A stretch of 64,000 nucleotides of DNA from Alteripontixanthobacter maritimus (GCF_003340475.1 NZ_QBKA01000002.1:1-64000), one strand, 5' to 3'; counted from the stretch's first letter, positions 19,340 to 29,569 are shown. Notes: generated by a model from the sequence alone, not told the origin. Numbers and translations are program-made.

Positions 19340-20443
19340 ATGACTGACACCCACCCAAATCCCAAGCCGTGGATCGCCGATATCCATGCCTATGTGCCGG
19401 GCAAGTCCAGCGCGGCGGATGGCCAGCCGCTGGTCAAGCTATCGGCGAACGAGAACCCGTTGGGCTGCTGCGATGCAGCGCGGGCGGCGTTAGACGAGCA
19501 GCGCGATCCGGCGGCCTATCCCGATCCCGATGCGCGCGTTTTGCGCGAAGCGATTGCGAACCGGCACAGCCTCGACGCGGCGCGGATCGTGTGCGGAACG
19601 GGGTCGGACGAATTGCTCAATCTGGCGGCGCAGGGCTTCGCCGGTGTGGGTGACGAAGTGCTGTTCAGCCGCTACAGTTTCGCCGTGTACGATATCGCGG
19701 CGCGGCGCTGCGGGGCCACTCCGGTGGAAGTTGCGGACGCGGATTACGGTGCGGATGTCGATGCCATGCTGGCAGCGGTTTCGCCCGCCACCAAAGTGGT
19801 CTTTCTGGCCAATCCGAATAATCCGACCGGCAGCTATCTGGCTCGCCCCGAAGTGGAACGGCTCCACGCGGGTCTGCCGTCCGACGTGCTGTTCGTGCTG
19901 GATCAGGCCTATGCCGAATATCTGGCACAGGACGAAGACGATGGCGGGCTGGAACTTGCGGCGGCGCATCGCAACGTGCTGGTCACGCGCACATTTTCGA
20001 AAATTCACGGGCTCGCAGGCGAACGGGTGGGCTGGGCAACCGGCGCGCCGGGCCTCATCGATACGCTCAATCGCATTCGTGGGCCGTTCAACGTCACGCA
20101 AAGCGGGCAAGCGGCCGCCACAGCGGCAATCGACGACGCGGACTTCGTCGAACGGTCGCGCGCGCATAATGCCGCCGAACGCGCACGCTTCGCCGAACGG
20201 ATCGGAGCGTTGGGCAATTACGGGCTGCGCGCTTTGCCAAGCGAAGCCAATTTCGTGATGGTCCTGTTCGAAGGCGCGGTCAGCGCGGCGGATGCGCTGG
20301 AGGCCATCGCAGGGGCCGGATACGCCGTACGCCATTTGCCCGGGCAGGGCCTGCCGCATGCGCTCAGAATCACCATCGGCACGGCGGAACAGATGGATAC
20401 CATTGCCGACACGATCGCGGCACTGGTGGGAAGCAAGGCGTGA
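19340..20443 (+). CDS. hisC: Histidinol-phosphate aminotransferase
   Basis: This is a 367-aa PLP enzyme of histidine (and often aromatic amino acid) synthesis. [42 protein letters not shown] and the PLP-lysine [15 protein letters not shown] are all in order. ATG at 19340. It overlaps tyrA by 4 bases, suggesting a role in tyrosine/phenylalanine synthesis as well. Confidence 0.92.
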   Translation: MTDTHPNPKPWIADIHAYVPGKSSAADGQPLVKLSANENPLGCCDAARAALDEQRDPAAYPDPDARVLREAIANRHSLDAARIVCGTGSDELLNLAAQGFAGVGDEVLFSRYSFAVYDIAARRCGATPVEVADADYGADVDAMLAAVSPATKVVFLANPNNPTGSYLARPEVERLHAGLPSDVLFVLDQAYAEYLAQDEDDGGLELAAAHRNVLVTRTFSKIHGLAGERVGWATGAPGLIDTLNRIRGPFNVTQSGQAAATAAIDDADFVERSRAHNAAERARFAERIGALGNYGLRALPSEANFVMVLFEGAVSAADALEAIAGAGYAVRHLPGQGLPHALRITIGTAEQMDTIADTIAALVGSKA

Positions 20444-21351
20444 CGATCCGCTCGGTCGCGATCATCGGGCTGGGCTTGCTGGGCGGCTCCATCGGCCTGG
20501 CCATCCGGGAGAAGTTATCCGAGGTTACCACGACAGGGTTCGATGCTGACGCCGACGTACGCGGCAGAGCTACTGCCAATGGTCTGGTGGGCGCGGTTTG
20601 CGATACGGCAGCCCAAGCCGTCGCAAGCGCCGATCTGGTGATCCTGTGCGTGCCGGTGGGCGCGATGGGAGATGCAGCGCGTGGGCTGGCCGGGTGCCTG
20701 AAAGAGGGCGCGATCGTCAGCGATGTCGGCTCCTCCAAGCGCTCCGTCGTGTCAGCGTTGGAAGAAGCGTTGCCCGACGCCATCGTAATACCCGCCCATC
20801 CCGTTGCCGGGACGGAACGCAGCGGACCGGACGCGGGTTTCGCCACCCTCTTCGAAGGGCGTTGGTGCATCCTTACTCCGCCGAAAAACGCGGATACCGA
20901 TGCGGTGAGCGCGCTGACGCTGTTCTGGCAGGAGCTCGGCGCGACGGTGGAACTGATGGACCCCGACCACCACGATCTGGTGCTGGCGGTGACCAGCCAT
21001 ATTCCGCATCTGATCGCCTATACTATTGTGGGCACCGCGTCCGATCTGGAAGACGTGACACGGGGCGAGGTTATCAAATACTCCGCCGGGGGTTTTCGCG
21101 ACTTCACCCGCATTGCCGCGTCCGACCCGGTGATGTGGCGCGACGTGTTCCTCAACAACCGCGATGCAGTGCTGGAGATGCTGGGGCGCTTTACAGAAGA
21201 CCTCACCGCGATGCAGCGCGCCATTCGCGACGGCGATGGTGACCGGCTGTTGGAAATATTCAGCCGCACGCGCGCGATCCGGCAGGCAATTCTGGAACAG
21301 GGACAGGATGTGGCAAAACCCGATTTTGGGCGGGGATCGAAAGAGGTCTAA
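20440..21351 (+). CDS. tyrA: Prephenate/arogenate dehydrogenase
   Basis: This is a 303-aa NAD(P)-dependent enzyme. The start is GTG 20440, overlapping the hisC stop (GTGA). [17 protein letters not shown] is the nucleotide-binding site. [25 protein letters not shown] and [14 protein letters not shown] are TyrA motifs. No ACT domain. Convergent with plsC, overlapping by 4 bases. Confidence 0.93.
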   Translation: MTIRSVAIIGLGLLGGSIGLAIREKLSEVTTTGFDADADVRGRATANGLVGAVCDTAAQAVASADLVILCVPVGAMGDAARGLAGCLKEGAIVSDVGSSKRSVVSALEEALPDAIVIPAHPVAGTERSGPDAGFATLFEGRWCILTPPKNADTDAVSALTLFWQELGATVELMDPDHHDLVLAVTSHIPHLIAYTIVGTASDLEDVTRGEVIKYSAGGFRDFTRIAASDPVMWRDVFLNNRDAVLEMLGRFTEDLTAMQRAIRDGDGDRLLEIFSRTRAIRQAILEQGQDVAKPDFGRGSKEV

Positions 21352-22085
21352 GCGTCGTGGGACGTCAGCGTGGTTGGACTTTGCGCGGGTGGGCGCAACC
21401 CTTGTTCGCCCAGCGCATTGATCCCTTCCTGCACCAGCCGCTCAACCTCGTCGCGCGGAAGCCCCGGTTCGATCACCTCGCCGAAGCGATAGGTGATCGT
21501 GCCGCTGCGTTTGAGCCCCGGCTGGTAAAGCGGCCCGCTATCGACCGAGACCGGCACGACGGGCAGGCTGAGCAGTTTGTAAATGCCAAGGAAACCCGGC
21601 TGCAATGGTGCACGGCGGTCATGCGGACTGCGAGTCCCCTCGGGGAAAATCACCAGCGGGCGGCCCGCCTGGCTACGGTTTCGCGCTTCTGCAATCATCC
21701 GGCGTAGAGCCTTTGCCCCGTCAGCCCGCGAAACCTCCACTAGCCCGTAGGCCCTCGCAACACGGCCCCAGCCGGGAATGGCGAACAGTTCGGATTTCGC
21801 AAACGGGGCGGGAAGGCGGAACAGATGCGGCGCGTCGATGGCTTCGAAGAAGCTTTCATGCTTCATTGCATAGATACAGGGCCGGTCCAGCATTTCGCCT
21901 TCCACCCGGACCTTGATCCCAAGCAACCAACGCACGCACCAGCGGTGCCACGCGGTCCAGACATGGGTCGCCGCGCGTACCGCCGGCTGGCCGACCGGCA
22001 GGCTGAGGAAACCACTTAACACGATGGGTAAGCTCCCGAGGTAGAACACCGGGTAGAACAACAGATTGCGCAGGAGTGTAATCAT
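21348..22085 (-). CDS. plsC: 1-acyl-sn-glycerol-3-phosphate acyltransferase
   Basis: This is a 245-aa membrane enzyme making phosphatidic acid. Hydrophobic N-terminus (MITLLRNLLFYPVFYLGSLPI), then KHESFFEA (the HX4D-like acyltransferase motif is here HESFFEAID), GLVEVSRAD and VIFPEGTRSP. The ATG at 22083-22085 follows the ydcF gene by 16 bases in the ftsEX operon. Confidence 0.9.
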   Translation of the reverse strand: MITLLRNLLFYPVFYLGSLPIVLSGFLSLPVGQPAVRAATHVWTAWHRWCVRWLLGIKVRVEGEMLDRPCIYAMKHESFFEAIDAPHLFRLPAPFAKSELFAIPGWGRVARAYGLVEVSRADGAKALRRMIAEARNRSQAGRPLVIFPEGTRSPHDRRAPLQPGFLGIYKLLSLPVVPVSVDSGPLYQPGLKRSGTITYRFGEVIEPGLPRDEVERLVQEGINALGEQGLRPPAQSPTTLTSHDA

Positions 22086-22101
22086 CGCCGGCGCGCCACC
22101 G

Positions 22102-22632
22102 TCACAGCCCGATCCAGCGCGCAAGTGTGCTGGCCAGGAGCTTGTGATATTCGAGGAACAGTGTGCCAAGGCTGGGGCTGGATGGCACCGCATCGCGCTG
22201 CACCGTGATATCGTTGCCCAGCGTACGCTGCAATTCCCCGGCCGCGCGGCGCATATGCCAGTCGGTCGTCACCAGCCGGAGCGTAGTATATTCGTGTTTT
22301 GCGAGCCAGCGTGCGGTTTCATCGGCGTTGGAGCGGGTGTCGACGGCGGCAAAACCCAGCGTGACGCAGCATTCCATCGCGGCGTCGGGGACGTCGAACT
22401 GCGCTGCAAATTCATTTGCTTTCACTTCGCGGTCCACGCCTGTGACCAGCATCGCTTCGGCTTGCCCGTCCGCCAGCACTTCCAGTCCGCGCGCGATCCG
22501 TCCCTCCCCGCCAGTGGGCACGATCACCGCGTCTGTGCGGCCATCGGGCATCGGTTGCGGCAAGAGAAAGGCGAACCACAGGAAGCCTAACGCCCAAGCG
22601 AGCAGGATGAGAGCAAAAAGCCGCCGGATCAT
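22102..22632 (-). CDS. YdcF/ElyC family (DUF218) membrane protein
   Basis: This is a 176-aa product: one N-terminal transmembrane helix, then AVIVPTGGEGRIARGLEVLADGQAEAMLVTGVD, and TRSNADETARWLAKHEYTTLRLVTTDWHMRRAAGEL. These are the DUF218 signatures. ElyC relatives act in envelope and undecaprenyl metabolism. ATG overlaps the ftsX stop (ATGA). The same cluster of ftsEX, ydcF and plsC is common in sphingomonads (recalled). Confidence 0.9.
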   Translation of the reverse strand: MIRRLFALILLAWALGFLWFAFLLPQPMPDGRTDAVIVPTGGEGRIARGLEVLADGQAEAMLVTGVDREVKANEFAAQFDVPDAAMECCVTLGFAAVDTRSNADETARWLAKHEYTTLRLVTTDWHMRRAAGELQRTLGNDITVQRDAVPSSPSLGTLFLEYHKLLASTLARWIGL

Positions 22633-23573
22633 AGCATTCCCCGCAGCGCGGTAAGTACAGTCACGCGCGCGGTCAGCATCGCTATGCCGACGGCCACCAG
22701 CGGCACCAGCGCGATCGCGAGCCAGTCTAGCCAGCCGAGCCCTGCCCCCTGCGTCATGCCCGATCCTAGCGCGCTGAACTGCGCCCCCAGCACCAGCACC
22801 ACGCCCAGCCCGATAGCCAGCCCGACCGCTCCGCCCAATACTGCATCGAAGCCGATCGAGCGTTGGAAAATGCGTGCGATCTGGCTGTCCGTGCCGCCCA
22901 GCAGATGCACGACCTCGATCGTACCGCGATTGCTGCCCAGCGCGCTGCGCGCGGCGAGATACACCGCCGCAGCACTGATCAGCGCCAGCAAGACAACGAG
23001 CGCCAGCGCCAACCATTGCAGCGCAGCGATGGCGCCGAAAACAGGTGCAAGCCAGCTCGACTGCGCATCGACCCGTGCGGCTGGCGCTACCGGGCCGAGG
23101 GCAGACACGACCCGCGCAAGCGAAGCATCGTCAGCGGTATTGCGCAGGCGAATATCTATTAGCGCGGGTACGGGCACGGTGGCTCCATCGGCTCCCCCCT
23201 CGATCCCAGCGCCCAGCCATGGTTCGAGCAAGTCCTGCATTTCCTGTTCCGGCACGCGGCGGATGGACGTGACATCCGGCAGCAGCGCCAGGGCTGCTTC
23301 GGCAGCGGCGGATTGCCGGTCGCGTTCCGCAGGGTTGGCTTCGACGATCTGTACAGTTGCACCGTTGGCCAGTTCGGTGCGCGCTTCGCTCACAAGGTTG
23401 CTAAGCGTGAGGCCGCCTGCCGCAGCGATTACGGTCAGCGCCACCATGATGGCGATTACCCATGGCATCGGCCCTGCTAGCCGTGCCTGCGGAACCAGAT
23501 CGGCGGCGCGTTTCCCGCCAAACGTGGCGAAGCCGCGTGCGACGGCACGTTTAATGGCCGGCGGCTTGCTCAC
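22629..23573 (-). CDS. ftsX: Cell division protein FtsX
   Basis: This is a 314-aa permease-like partner of FtsE. The start is GTG 23571-23573, overlapping the ftsE stop (ACGTGA). One transmembrane helix at about 35-57, a periplasmic domain, then three helices (about 175-300). The block IEVVHLLGGTDSQIARIFQRS is the conserved cytoplasmic loop. It regulates cell-wall hydrolases at the septum. Confidence 0.9.
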   Translation of the reverse strand: MSKPPAIKRAVARGFATFGGKRAADLVPQARLAGPMPWVIAIMVALTVIAAAGGLTLSNLVSEARTELANGATVQIVEANPAERDRQSAAAEAALALLPDVTSIRRVPEQEMQDLLEPWLGAGIEGGADGATVPVPALIDIRLRNTADDASLARVVSALGPVAPAARVDAQSSWLAPVFGAIAALQWLALALVVLLALISAAAVYLAARSALGSNRGTIEVVHLLGGTDSQIARIFQRSIGFDAVLGGAVGLAIGLGVVLVLGAQFSALGSGMTQGAGLGWLDWLAIALVPLVAVGIAMLTARVTVLTALRGML

Positions 23574-24349
23574 GTGTCCTCCATCCCGCTGCGGCGCGGA
23601 GGATAGCGCAGCGCGCCCGTCGGGTCGGACAGGCGCCCGCGATCGAGCCGCATTATGAGCGAATCGGGTACTTTTTTCAGCAAATGCACATCGTGAGTCG
23701 CCACGACGACCGTAGTGCCAAGCCGGTTCAGCGCCTCGAACAGGCGCAGCAGTTTGAGCGCCATGTCCGGATCGACATTGCCGGTGGGTTCGTCGGCAAC
23801 CAGCATATCGGGACGTCCGATCACCGCGCGGGCAATGGCGACGCGTTGCTGTTCGCCGCCCGACAGCGTTTCGGGGCGGGCATGGCTGCGATGATCCAGT
23901 CCAACCCATTCGAGCATATCGGAAACGGGCTTTGCCAATTCGGCTTCCCGAACACCGGAAACGCGCAAGGGCAATGCGACATTGTCATAGGCGGACAGAT
24001 GCGGGACCAGCCGGAAATCCTGGAACACCACGCCCAGCCGACGCCGGAATGCGGGCAGGCGCGCGCGCGGTAGAGTGACAAGATCGGTGCCGAACATCCG
24101 GATCACGCCGCGCGACGGACGCTGCGCCAGGTAAAGCAGTTTGAGCAGCGAAGTCTTGCCCGCGCCGCTTGCTCCGGTGAGGAAATAGAAGCTGCCGGGA
24201 TGGAGATTGAACGAAACATCGCTCAACACCTCGCGGTCGGTGCCGTAGCGTAGGCCGACATTGTCGAAGCTGACCACGCCCGTCCGGTTTCGCATGTCGG
24301 TCTTCCCACCGACCGCCATATCCGTATCAAAGCTGTCCTCAACATTCAT
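23570..24349 (-). CDS. ftsE: Cell division ATP-binding protein FtsE
   Basis: This is a 259-aa ABC ATPase. Walker A is [16 protein letters not shown]; the Q-loop region is [23 protein letters not shown]. The signature is [14 protein letters not shown] and Walker B is [15 protein letters not shown] 24349, or an alternative M at 24295 that would drop an unusual acidic N-terminus. First gene of the ftsEX-ydcF-plsC operon, divergent from the zinc-ribbon gene. Confidence 0.95.
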   Translation of the reverse strand: MNVEDSFDTDMAVGGKTDMRNRTGVVSFDNVGLRYGTDREVLSDVSFNLHPGSFYFLTGASGAGKTSLLKLLYLAQRPSRGVIRMFGTDLVTLPRARLPAFRRRLGVVFQDFRLVPHLSAYDNVALPLRVSGVREAELAKPVSDMLEWVGLDHRSHARPETLSGGEQQRVAIARAVIGRPDMLVADEPTGNVDPDMALKLLRLFEALNRLGTTVVVATHDVHLLKKVPDSLIMRLDRGRLSDPTGALRYPPRRSGMEDT

Positions 24350-24524
24350 CGGCGCGATCTGCCGGCCGGTTTCGGGAAAGGAACAGTGGACATCGTTTAC
24401 CGCCTATAGCGGCGGTTCGGTGTGGAAAAAAGCCACAGAGTCCCATGAAAAGCCGTTCAGGCGTGGATTAGCCGCCGGCGAAGGCCTTGTTGCGATTCGG
24501 CGCAGTGCGTAAGACCCGTTCACC

Positions 24525-25391
24525 ATGATAATCGCCTGTCCCGCCTGCACCACGCGTTATGTCGTTCCCGATGACGCGGTCGGCGTGGAAGGGCGTACGG
24601 TCCGCTGCGCCAAATGCAAACATAGCTGGTTCCAGGATGGGCCGGAACTGGAGCTGCGGAATGAAGTAGGAGAGCACGCTGCGCGATCCGATCCGGCCAC
24701 GCCGCCAGCCGATCAGGTCACGCCGCCAGTACCGGTCGACGAGGCGCCTGCTTCCGTATCATCCGTTCCTGCCGCCCCCGTCCGTTCCCAGCCTGCGCAG
24801 GCGGAACCTGCCGTGGCGGCCGAACCCGAGCGCAACCCCGAACCGCCGCCAGCGCCCGTTTCGCAACCCTCGGTCGTGGAACGCGCATCGCCTGCCGTTT
24901 CGACCGAGCGCGACGATATCGATTACGGGTCGCAATTCGATCATGCCCCGCCATTTCGCGGACGGCGCAATCCGCTTAAAATCTGGACTGCCGCAGCCGC
25001 CATGTTCGCGGCGCTGGCGTTAGGGGTAGTGGCGGCAGTGTCTTACTGGGGCCTGCCCGAATGGGTGCCGGTCAGCCGCCCGACCTTCGCCATGGAAGAG
25101 CCGGACCTGGTGCTGGAATTCCCGCCCGGCCAGCAGGACCGGCGCACGCTGCCCAATGGAACCGAATTCTTCGGGGCCAGCGGGACCGTCACCAATGTCG
25201 GGCGCACTACGCAAAACGTGCCGGCCATCCTGATCGTACTGCGCGATGCTCGCGACCGGATCGTCTATAGCTGGAAAGTGGTACCGACGAAGTCTCGCCT
25301 GGCACCGGGCGAAAGTTTGACCGTAAATGAGGCGGTGACAGACGTGCCGAAATCCGCGAAATTCGCCGAGATCGGCTGGAGCCCTAGCTGA
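24525..25391 (+). CDS. MJ0042-type zinc-ribbon membrane protein
   Basis: This is a 288-aa product. N-terminal zinc ribbon with CPACTTRYVVPDDAVG...RTVRCAKCKHSWF (two CxxC). A Pro/Ala-rich linker (about 50-125) follows, then a transmembrane helix at about 150-172 and an extracytoplasmic DUF3426-like domain ending IGWSPS. Such proteins are common in alphaproteobacteria beside ftsE; function unknown. Confidence 0.85.
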   Translation: MIIACPACTTRYVVPDDAVGVEGRTVRCAKCKHSWFQDGPELELRNEVGEHAARSDPATPPADQVTPPVPVDEAPASVSSVPAAPVRSQPAQAEPAVAAEPERNPEPPPAPVSQPSVVERASPAVSTERDDIDYGSQFDHAPPFRGRRNPLKIWTAAAAMFAALALGVVAAVSYWGLPEWVPVSRPTFAMEEPDLVLEFPPGQQDRRTLPNGTEFFGASGTVTNVGRTTQNVPAILIVLRDARDRIVYSWKVVPTKSRLAPGESLTVNEAVTDVPKSAKFAEIGWSPS

Positions 25392-25620
25392 ATTCCACCC
25401 AGATCGTGTCGGCCCCATCGTGCGACACCGTACGGTGCGGGGCGTGTGTCGTCACGGACCGAAAGCCGGAGCCGACACGCTCGCCGCGCACGATTGATAC
25501 CCGAGCGCTGACTTTGCGCACTACCTTAGTGGCGGATGTCGAACGCGGCTGCGCCGTATCTGGCCGAGGGGCCGTAGGTGCAGCCGTGGCGGCGATTAGC
25601 AAAACGAAAGCAGAAACCAT
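25384..25620 (-). CDS. Small exported protein of unknown function
   Basis: This is a 78-aa product with a signal-peptide-like start (MVSAFVLLIAATAAPTA) and a short basic tail ending DTIWVEFS. It overlaps the end of the convergent zinc-ribbon gene by 8 bases. The family is not recognised; it is included because the start and signal are credible. Confidence 0.4.
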   Translation of the reverse strand: MVSAFVLLIAATAAPTAPRPDTAQPRSTSATKVVRKVSARVSIVRGERVGSGFRSVTTHAPHRTVSHDGADTIWVEFS

Positions 25621-25867
25621 GTATTATGGTTGATAGGCTGGTAACCAATGGCGCAACTGTGATGCCATCCTCGTCCCCCAGCGGGACAGCCGGTTGGAGG
25701 AGATAAACACCAGACCGAAGGTAAGAGCAGACACCGTACCAACCGGACGCACCCGTATCTTCGCTGCGAACTGCACGATGATCGCTTGCCGCGCCGGCAA
25801 CCCTTTGCTAGTGGCGCGCGCCTACCGGATGGGGCCGCACACAAGCGGACCCGAAGCAGTACGATGT

Positions 25868-25954
25868 GCGGTCGTGGCGGAACTGGTAGACGCGCAACGT
25901 TGAGGTCGTTGTGGCCGAAAGGCCGTGGAAGTTCGAGTCTTCTCGACCGCACCA
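25868..25954 (+). tRNA. tRNA-Leu (anticodon GAG)
   Basis: Acceptor arms GCGGTCG (25868-25874) and CGACCGC (25944-25950) pair perfectly. The anticodon stem CAACG/CGTTG frames loop TTGAGGT with GAG. The long variable arm (TGGCCGAAAGGCCG) is typical of tRNA-Leu. GTTCGAGTC gives the T loop, and the CCA is encoded. It marks the left side of the accessory island. Confidence 0.95.
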
Positions 25955-26156
25955 AGCAGTCTTCAAGTGAACCAAATACCTACCGTCTCTCCGAGATCTC
26001 GCCGAAGACGGCGCAAGTCGGCGGGCTTTGTTGACTGCGATTGAATCCCTGCAGCCTAAGACTGACGCAGGAGAGGTCTCCAGAACCGCGAAACCCGCAA
26101 TATTCTCTGTAGCGGATTTCTAGGCTTCACCATGCTTGCTGGCTGGATGTAGTCAA

Positions 26157-27794
26157 TTAGGTAGCGAATCCGAGAAGCTGCTCTTGCGCGCCCCAGTCGG
26201 TGGGCAGATCACACTTGAGGAGTTGCGTACGCTTGAAACCCGTAGGCTGATCGCCAGTGAGGATGGCTTCGACGATCCTCGGACTTAGCCATGAAAAGCG
26301 AAGGTACTTGGCAAGCTGGGTGCGGCATCGCGCTTCTCGTTTGCCAATTTGATTCAGGCTTAGCTCGGGTGATCCCAGTACCAACTCTTGGACTCCCTTC
26401 GCATCGACAAGCAGTTGGATCAGTTGAGGATCTAGCTCTGCCTGCTCGGCTGCCGGATCAATCCGCAGCCTGGTTTCACGAAACGGTTTGCAAGATGGGG
26501 CGGGGATGCTCCAGCGCCACGAATTGGCTGCCTCGATACCAAGAGCACTTGGATCGAAAGAGATGTCCAGATGGTCGTCAGCAAACTGGATCGATATGAT
26601 CAGTTTGGCGATGGTAGGCTGGCGCAGTTCACTGATAACTAACCGTGCAGCCAGTTCACGCCCCGCCTCGAACATACCCAATAGCTGATTGGCCTCAGTC
26701 AATTTGGATAGCCTGCGCAGTACATGCTCGTCTTCCAGCAGCGCTGTGAGCTGTACAATGAGATGACGCTCAAGCTGGCCCTGCCTGATACGGGTTGCTG
26801 GAAAATCATCGGGCCGTGCCAAATCCTTGCGGGTCTCGTAGTAGGCATACCGCCTGCTGCCTTTCGTGGCATAAGTTGGGACCATTGGTCGGTCCTGTGG
26901 ATCGGTGAGTAGACCACGTAGAAATGCAGTTTGCGTATCGTTCTTCGGACGTTTGCGCGGCGGCGCCTTTTCGTTCAGTTTAGATTGCACCGTGTTCCAA
27001 AGCTTCTCATCGACAATCGGTTGGTGCTCGCCTTCATAGGCGGTACCCTTGTGGACGATCTTGCCCCGATAGATCGGATTTTTGAGCAGGTGGAACAGGC
27101 TGCCGCGCTTGAATGGGATACCGCCTCTGTGTGGACCACTGGTACGGCGCTGGATCTTGGTTCGAATGCCTTCGGCATTAAGCTGCGCGATCAGTTCATT
27201 GGCGGAGCGCGATGCGATGTACCGACGCATGATTATGCTTACGCGCTCGGCTTCCTCTGGCACCGGTACCAGCTTCCTTTCGATCACCTTGTAGCCAAGT
27301 GGGACTGGCCCGCCCATCCACAGGCCTTTCTTCTTTGATGCTGCAATTTTATCCCTGATCCGCTCTCCGGTCACTTCCCGCTCGAACTGGGCAAATGACA
27401 AAAGCACATTCAGCGTCAGCCGCCCCATGCTGGTGGTAGTGTTGAACGCTTGGGTCACCGATACGAAGCTGGCTTCCTTAGCGTCCAGCCGTTCCACGAT
27501 TTTCGCAAAGTCAGCGAGGCTGCGAGTGAGCCTGTCGACCTTATAGACCACGATAACGTCGACGAGACCTGCTTCGACGTCTTCGATCAATGCAAGCAGC
27601 CCTGGACGCTGCATGCTGCCACCTGAGAAGCCTCCGTCATCATAGGCTCGTTCGACCAGCGCCCATCCTTCATGGCGCTGGCTCAAGATGTACGCCTCGC
27701 AGGCCTCGTGCTGGGCGTGCAAGCTGTTGAACTCCTGCTCAAGCCCATCCTCGGTGGACTTGCGGGTGTAAACGGCGCAGCGAAGGGGTTTCAT
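26157..27794 (-). CDS. Large serine recombinase
   Basis: This is a 545-aa site-specific recombinase. ATG at 27792-27794, just overlapping the DUF2924 stop. Resolvase domain from residue 3: CAVYTRKSTEDGLEQEFNSL (catalytic serine region), YDDGGFSGGSMQRPGL, VIVVYKVDRLTRSLADF. Then recombinase domain (SANELIAQLNAEGI) and zinc beta-ribbon-like region (RGLLTDPQDRPMVPTYA). The three-gene set with DUF2924 and DUF3489 is a well-known mobile module in Alphaproteobacteria. It probably moved this island into or next to the tRNA. Confidence 0.93.
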   Translation of the reverse strand: MKPLRCAVYTRKSTEDGLEQEFNSLHAQHEACEAYILSQRHEGWALVERAYDDGGFSGGSMQRPGLLALIEDVEAGLVDVIVVYKVDRLTRSLADFAKIVERLDAKEASFVSVTQAFNTTTSMGRLTLNVLLSFAQFEREVTGERIRDKIAASKKKGLWMGGPVPLGYKVIERKLVPVPEEAERVSIIMRRYIASRSANELIAQLNAEGIRTKIQRRTSGPHRGGIPFKRGSLFHLLKNPIYRGKIVHKGTAYEGEHQPIVDEKLWNTVQSKLNEKAPPRKRPKNDTQTAFLRGLLTDPQDRPMVPTYATKGSRRYAYYETRKDLARPDDFPATRIRQGQLERHLIVQLTALLEDEHVLRRLSKLTEANQLLGMFEAGRELAARLVISELRQPTIAKLIISIQFADDHLDISFDPSALGIEAANSWRWSIPAPSCKPFRETRLRIDPAAEQAELDPQLIQLLVDAKGVQELVLGSPELSLNQIGKREARCRTQLAKYLRFSWLSPRIVEAILTGDQPTGFKRTQLLKCDLPTDWGAQEQLLGFAT

Positions 27795-28216
27795 CGGCGC
27801 TGCTCCGTCAGACCGAAGAAGCGCGGACCGTTCCAGTGCGTGCCGGTGATGGCCTTGGCAATCGCGCTTAGGGAGCGCCATTCTTTACCATCATACTCGA
27901 AGCCCTTGTTTAAGACAGTGACTGTATGGCCAGTACCGTGCCAGTCACGCACCAGCTGAGTTCCCGATGTGAGTTTGCGCGGCGGCGACAACGGTGTCTG
28001 TGCTGAATTGGCCTTCGCGTGCTGCCTCAGCAGAGATCGGGCTTCTCTGCTTAGTCCGCCCAGCCGTTGCTCTTGCAGCTTGTAGCTTACTCCCAGCAGC
28101 AGTAATTTTGGTGATATGTTCGGACTTGGCGCCCCGAACCGACGCGCCCAGTCTTCCCTTAACTTCGCTGGTGAGAGGTCCTCGTCCCTTGGCAGCGCGA
28201 CCTTCTTACCAGCCAT
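27791..28216 (-). CDS. DUF2924 domain protein
   Basis: This is a 141-aa basic protein. LREDWARRFGAPSPNISPKLLLLGVSYKLQE and GTQLVRDWHGTGHTVTVLNKGFEYDGKEWRSLSAIAKAITGTHWNGPRFFGL are hallmarks of DUF2924, usually next to a serine recombinase. It may assist recombination or bind DNA; this is unproven. Coupled to both neighbours by overlaps of 1-4 bases. Confidence 0.88.
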   Translation of the reverse strand: MAGKKVALPRDEDLSPAKLREDWARRFGAPSPNISPKLLLLGVSYKLQEQRLGGLSREARSLLRQHAKANSAQTPLSPPRKLTSGTQLVRDWHGTGHTVTVLNKGFEYDGKEWRSLSAIAKAITGTHWNGPRFFGLTEQRR

Positions 28217-28485
28217 CAGGATGTTCCCTCATCGACATTGCGCGAGGTCAGTTTGTAGATCGACGCGCCTTGGCCGTCCTTATACCGGACTAACTCGCAG
28301 CCCTTCTTTCGCAAACCGGTCAGAAAGGCCCGCGAGCTATGCGTCTGCCAGCCGGTCGACTTACCGATCGCATCTAGGCTCGCACCGTCCTCACGCGCAA
28401 GTAGGCCTTCTACGATCGATGCTTTAGTCTTGCGTTTTGCGTTTGCTTTGCTCGAGTTCAGCTTCTTCTCTTTGGTCTTTGTCAT
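28216..28485 (-). CDS. DUF3489 domain protein
   Basis: This is an 89-aa lysine-rich protein, ATG at 28483-28485. The tail KASIVEGLLAREDGASLDAIGKSTGWQTHSSRAFLTGLRKKG is a winged-helix-like DUF3489. It is the first gene of the DUF3489-DUF2924-recombinase operon; likely a DNA-binding accessory. Confidence 0.85.
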   Translation of the reverse strand: MTKTKEKKLNSSKANAKRKTKASIVEGLLAREDGASLDAIGKSTGWQTHSSRAFLTGLRKKGCELVRYKDGQGASIYKLTSRNVDEGTS

Positions 28486-28791
28486 GGGTGGTTCTCCTGT
28501 GCGGGCGCAGCACCATGCCGTTCCCACCACCCATGGTCCGGCATCGCTCAGTGCGCCCGGAGCAGCGGCTCCTTTGAGCCGCGATTCAGTAGCGACACCA
28601 ATGCTTCGTTATTGGGAGAAGTCGAATGGAATGTGCCGAGCTGTGCGAATGGCTGAAATGCGCCCCAATTTGAGACGTTCATCATTCGACGCGATCAACC
28701 ATTAGCTGACGTTCTGGGGCGGCCAAGTCAACATTGACCCGTAGGGCCAGTTCAACAGAAATTGAAAAAGCAACCAGTAGTCAAGCAGAGC
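28486..28791. other. Intergenic region
   Basis: I see no credible gene. The short plus-strand frame 28430-28705 lacks a ribosome binding site and mostly mirrors DUF3489. The region probably holds the recombinase operon promoter and the 3' end of the nucleotidyltransferase transcript. Confidence 0.5.
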
Positions 28792-29568
28792 CTACTCATT
28801 GAAACCAGGCAATTCTAGTTGTTGGCCAAAGCCCAAAAACTGGGCCGGCATTTCATCCCCTAGCAAAAAGTCGGTGAGCTCATTTGGTCCGCTAAATGTA
28901 CCAATAACGTCATTCTGATAGATTGCCTGCTCCGTTGCGACGATACGACCGAACGACTCATTATTCAGCTCGCGTTCGATGAATTCGCACAACTCAGGGC
29001 CAGGTCTGAAGTTCCAGAGTAGGATGCGCCGGGCAGCACGCAAAAGGTTGCCGTCAATTGAGGGGTTGGGTAGCAAGTTGATGTCGATGATACGCTCGGC
29101 CAACCGTTCGAGATAATCGGGTTTTGCGTGGACCCTGCGCTTTTGCAGCTCGTAACAAATCGCGTCGCAGTCAAAGAAGGTGGTATTCACTAGATCTGCC
29201 AGAGTGTTTACTTGCGCCAGCCCTACTGCCGCAGCCCAAGTGTTGGGCAGCGACCAGAAATCTATCTTCCAGAGCGGATGGATCGAGGAGAAACCCCCGA
29301 AGCGGTTTGGCGTCGCGTCAAGCTTTGCAGCCAGCGCGGCAACGCTTGCTGGTTCAGCGTCAATTACTAGATCGATATCAGACTGGAAGCCGACCTTTCC
29401 CTTTCGTGCAATATCTCGCACCAAGCCGCCGATTATGGCCACCGGACCAAGCGGCTCGAATTGGGTCGCAAAGACTTCGCGCAGGCGACGGATCGGAAGC
29501 CCGTCCTCCCGCCAAAGATAGTCGTCGACTCGTCGCTTGACCTTTGGCAGTGTTTCCGCCGTTGTCAC
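28792..29568 (-). CDS. Nucleotidyltransferase of the poly(A)-polymerase/CCA-enzyme head type
   Basis: This is a 258-aa product with a GTG start at 29566-29568, one base after the dGTPase stop. The pattern IIGGLVRDIARKGK...SDIDLVIDAEP matches the GG...DxD active site of the pol-beta superfamily. A third acid may be in WKIDFWSLPNTWA. No CCA-enzyme C-terminal RNA-binding domain is seen. Coupling with a dGTPase in a mobile island suggests a two-gene defence or nucleotide-signalling module; this is inference. Confidence 0.75.
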   Translation of the reverse strand: MTTAETLPKVKRRVDDYLWREDGLPIRRLREVFATQFEPLGPVAIIGGLVRDIARKGKVGFQSDIDLVIDAEPASVAALAAKLDATPNRFGGFSSIHPLWKIDFWSLPNTWAAAVGLAQVNTLADLVNTTFFDCDAICYELQKRRVHAKPDYLERLAERIIDINLLPNPSIDGNLLRAARRILLWNFRPGPELCEFIERELNNESFGRIVATEQAIYQNDVIGTFSGPNELTDFLLGDEMPAQFLGFGQQLELPGFNE

Positions 29569-29569
29569 C

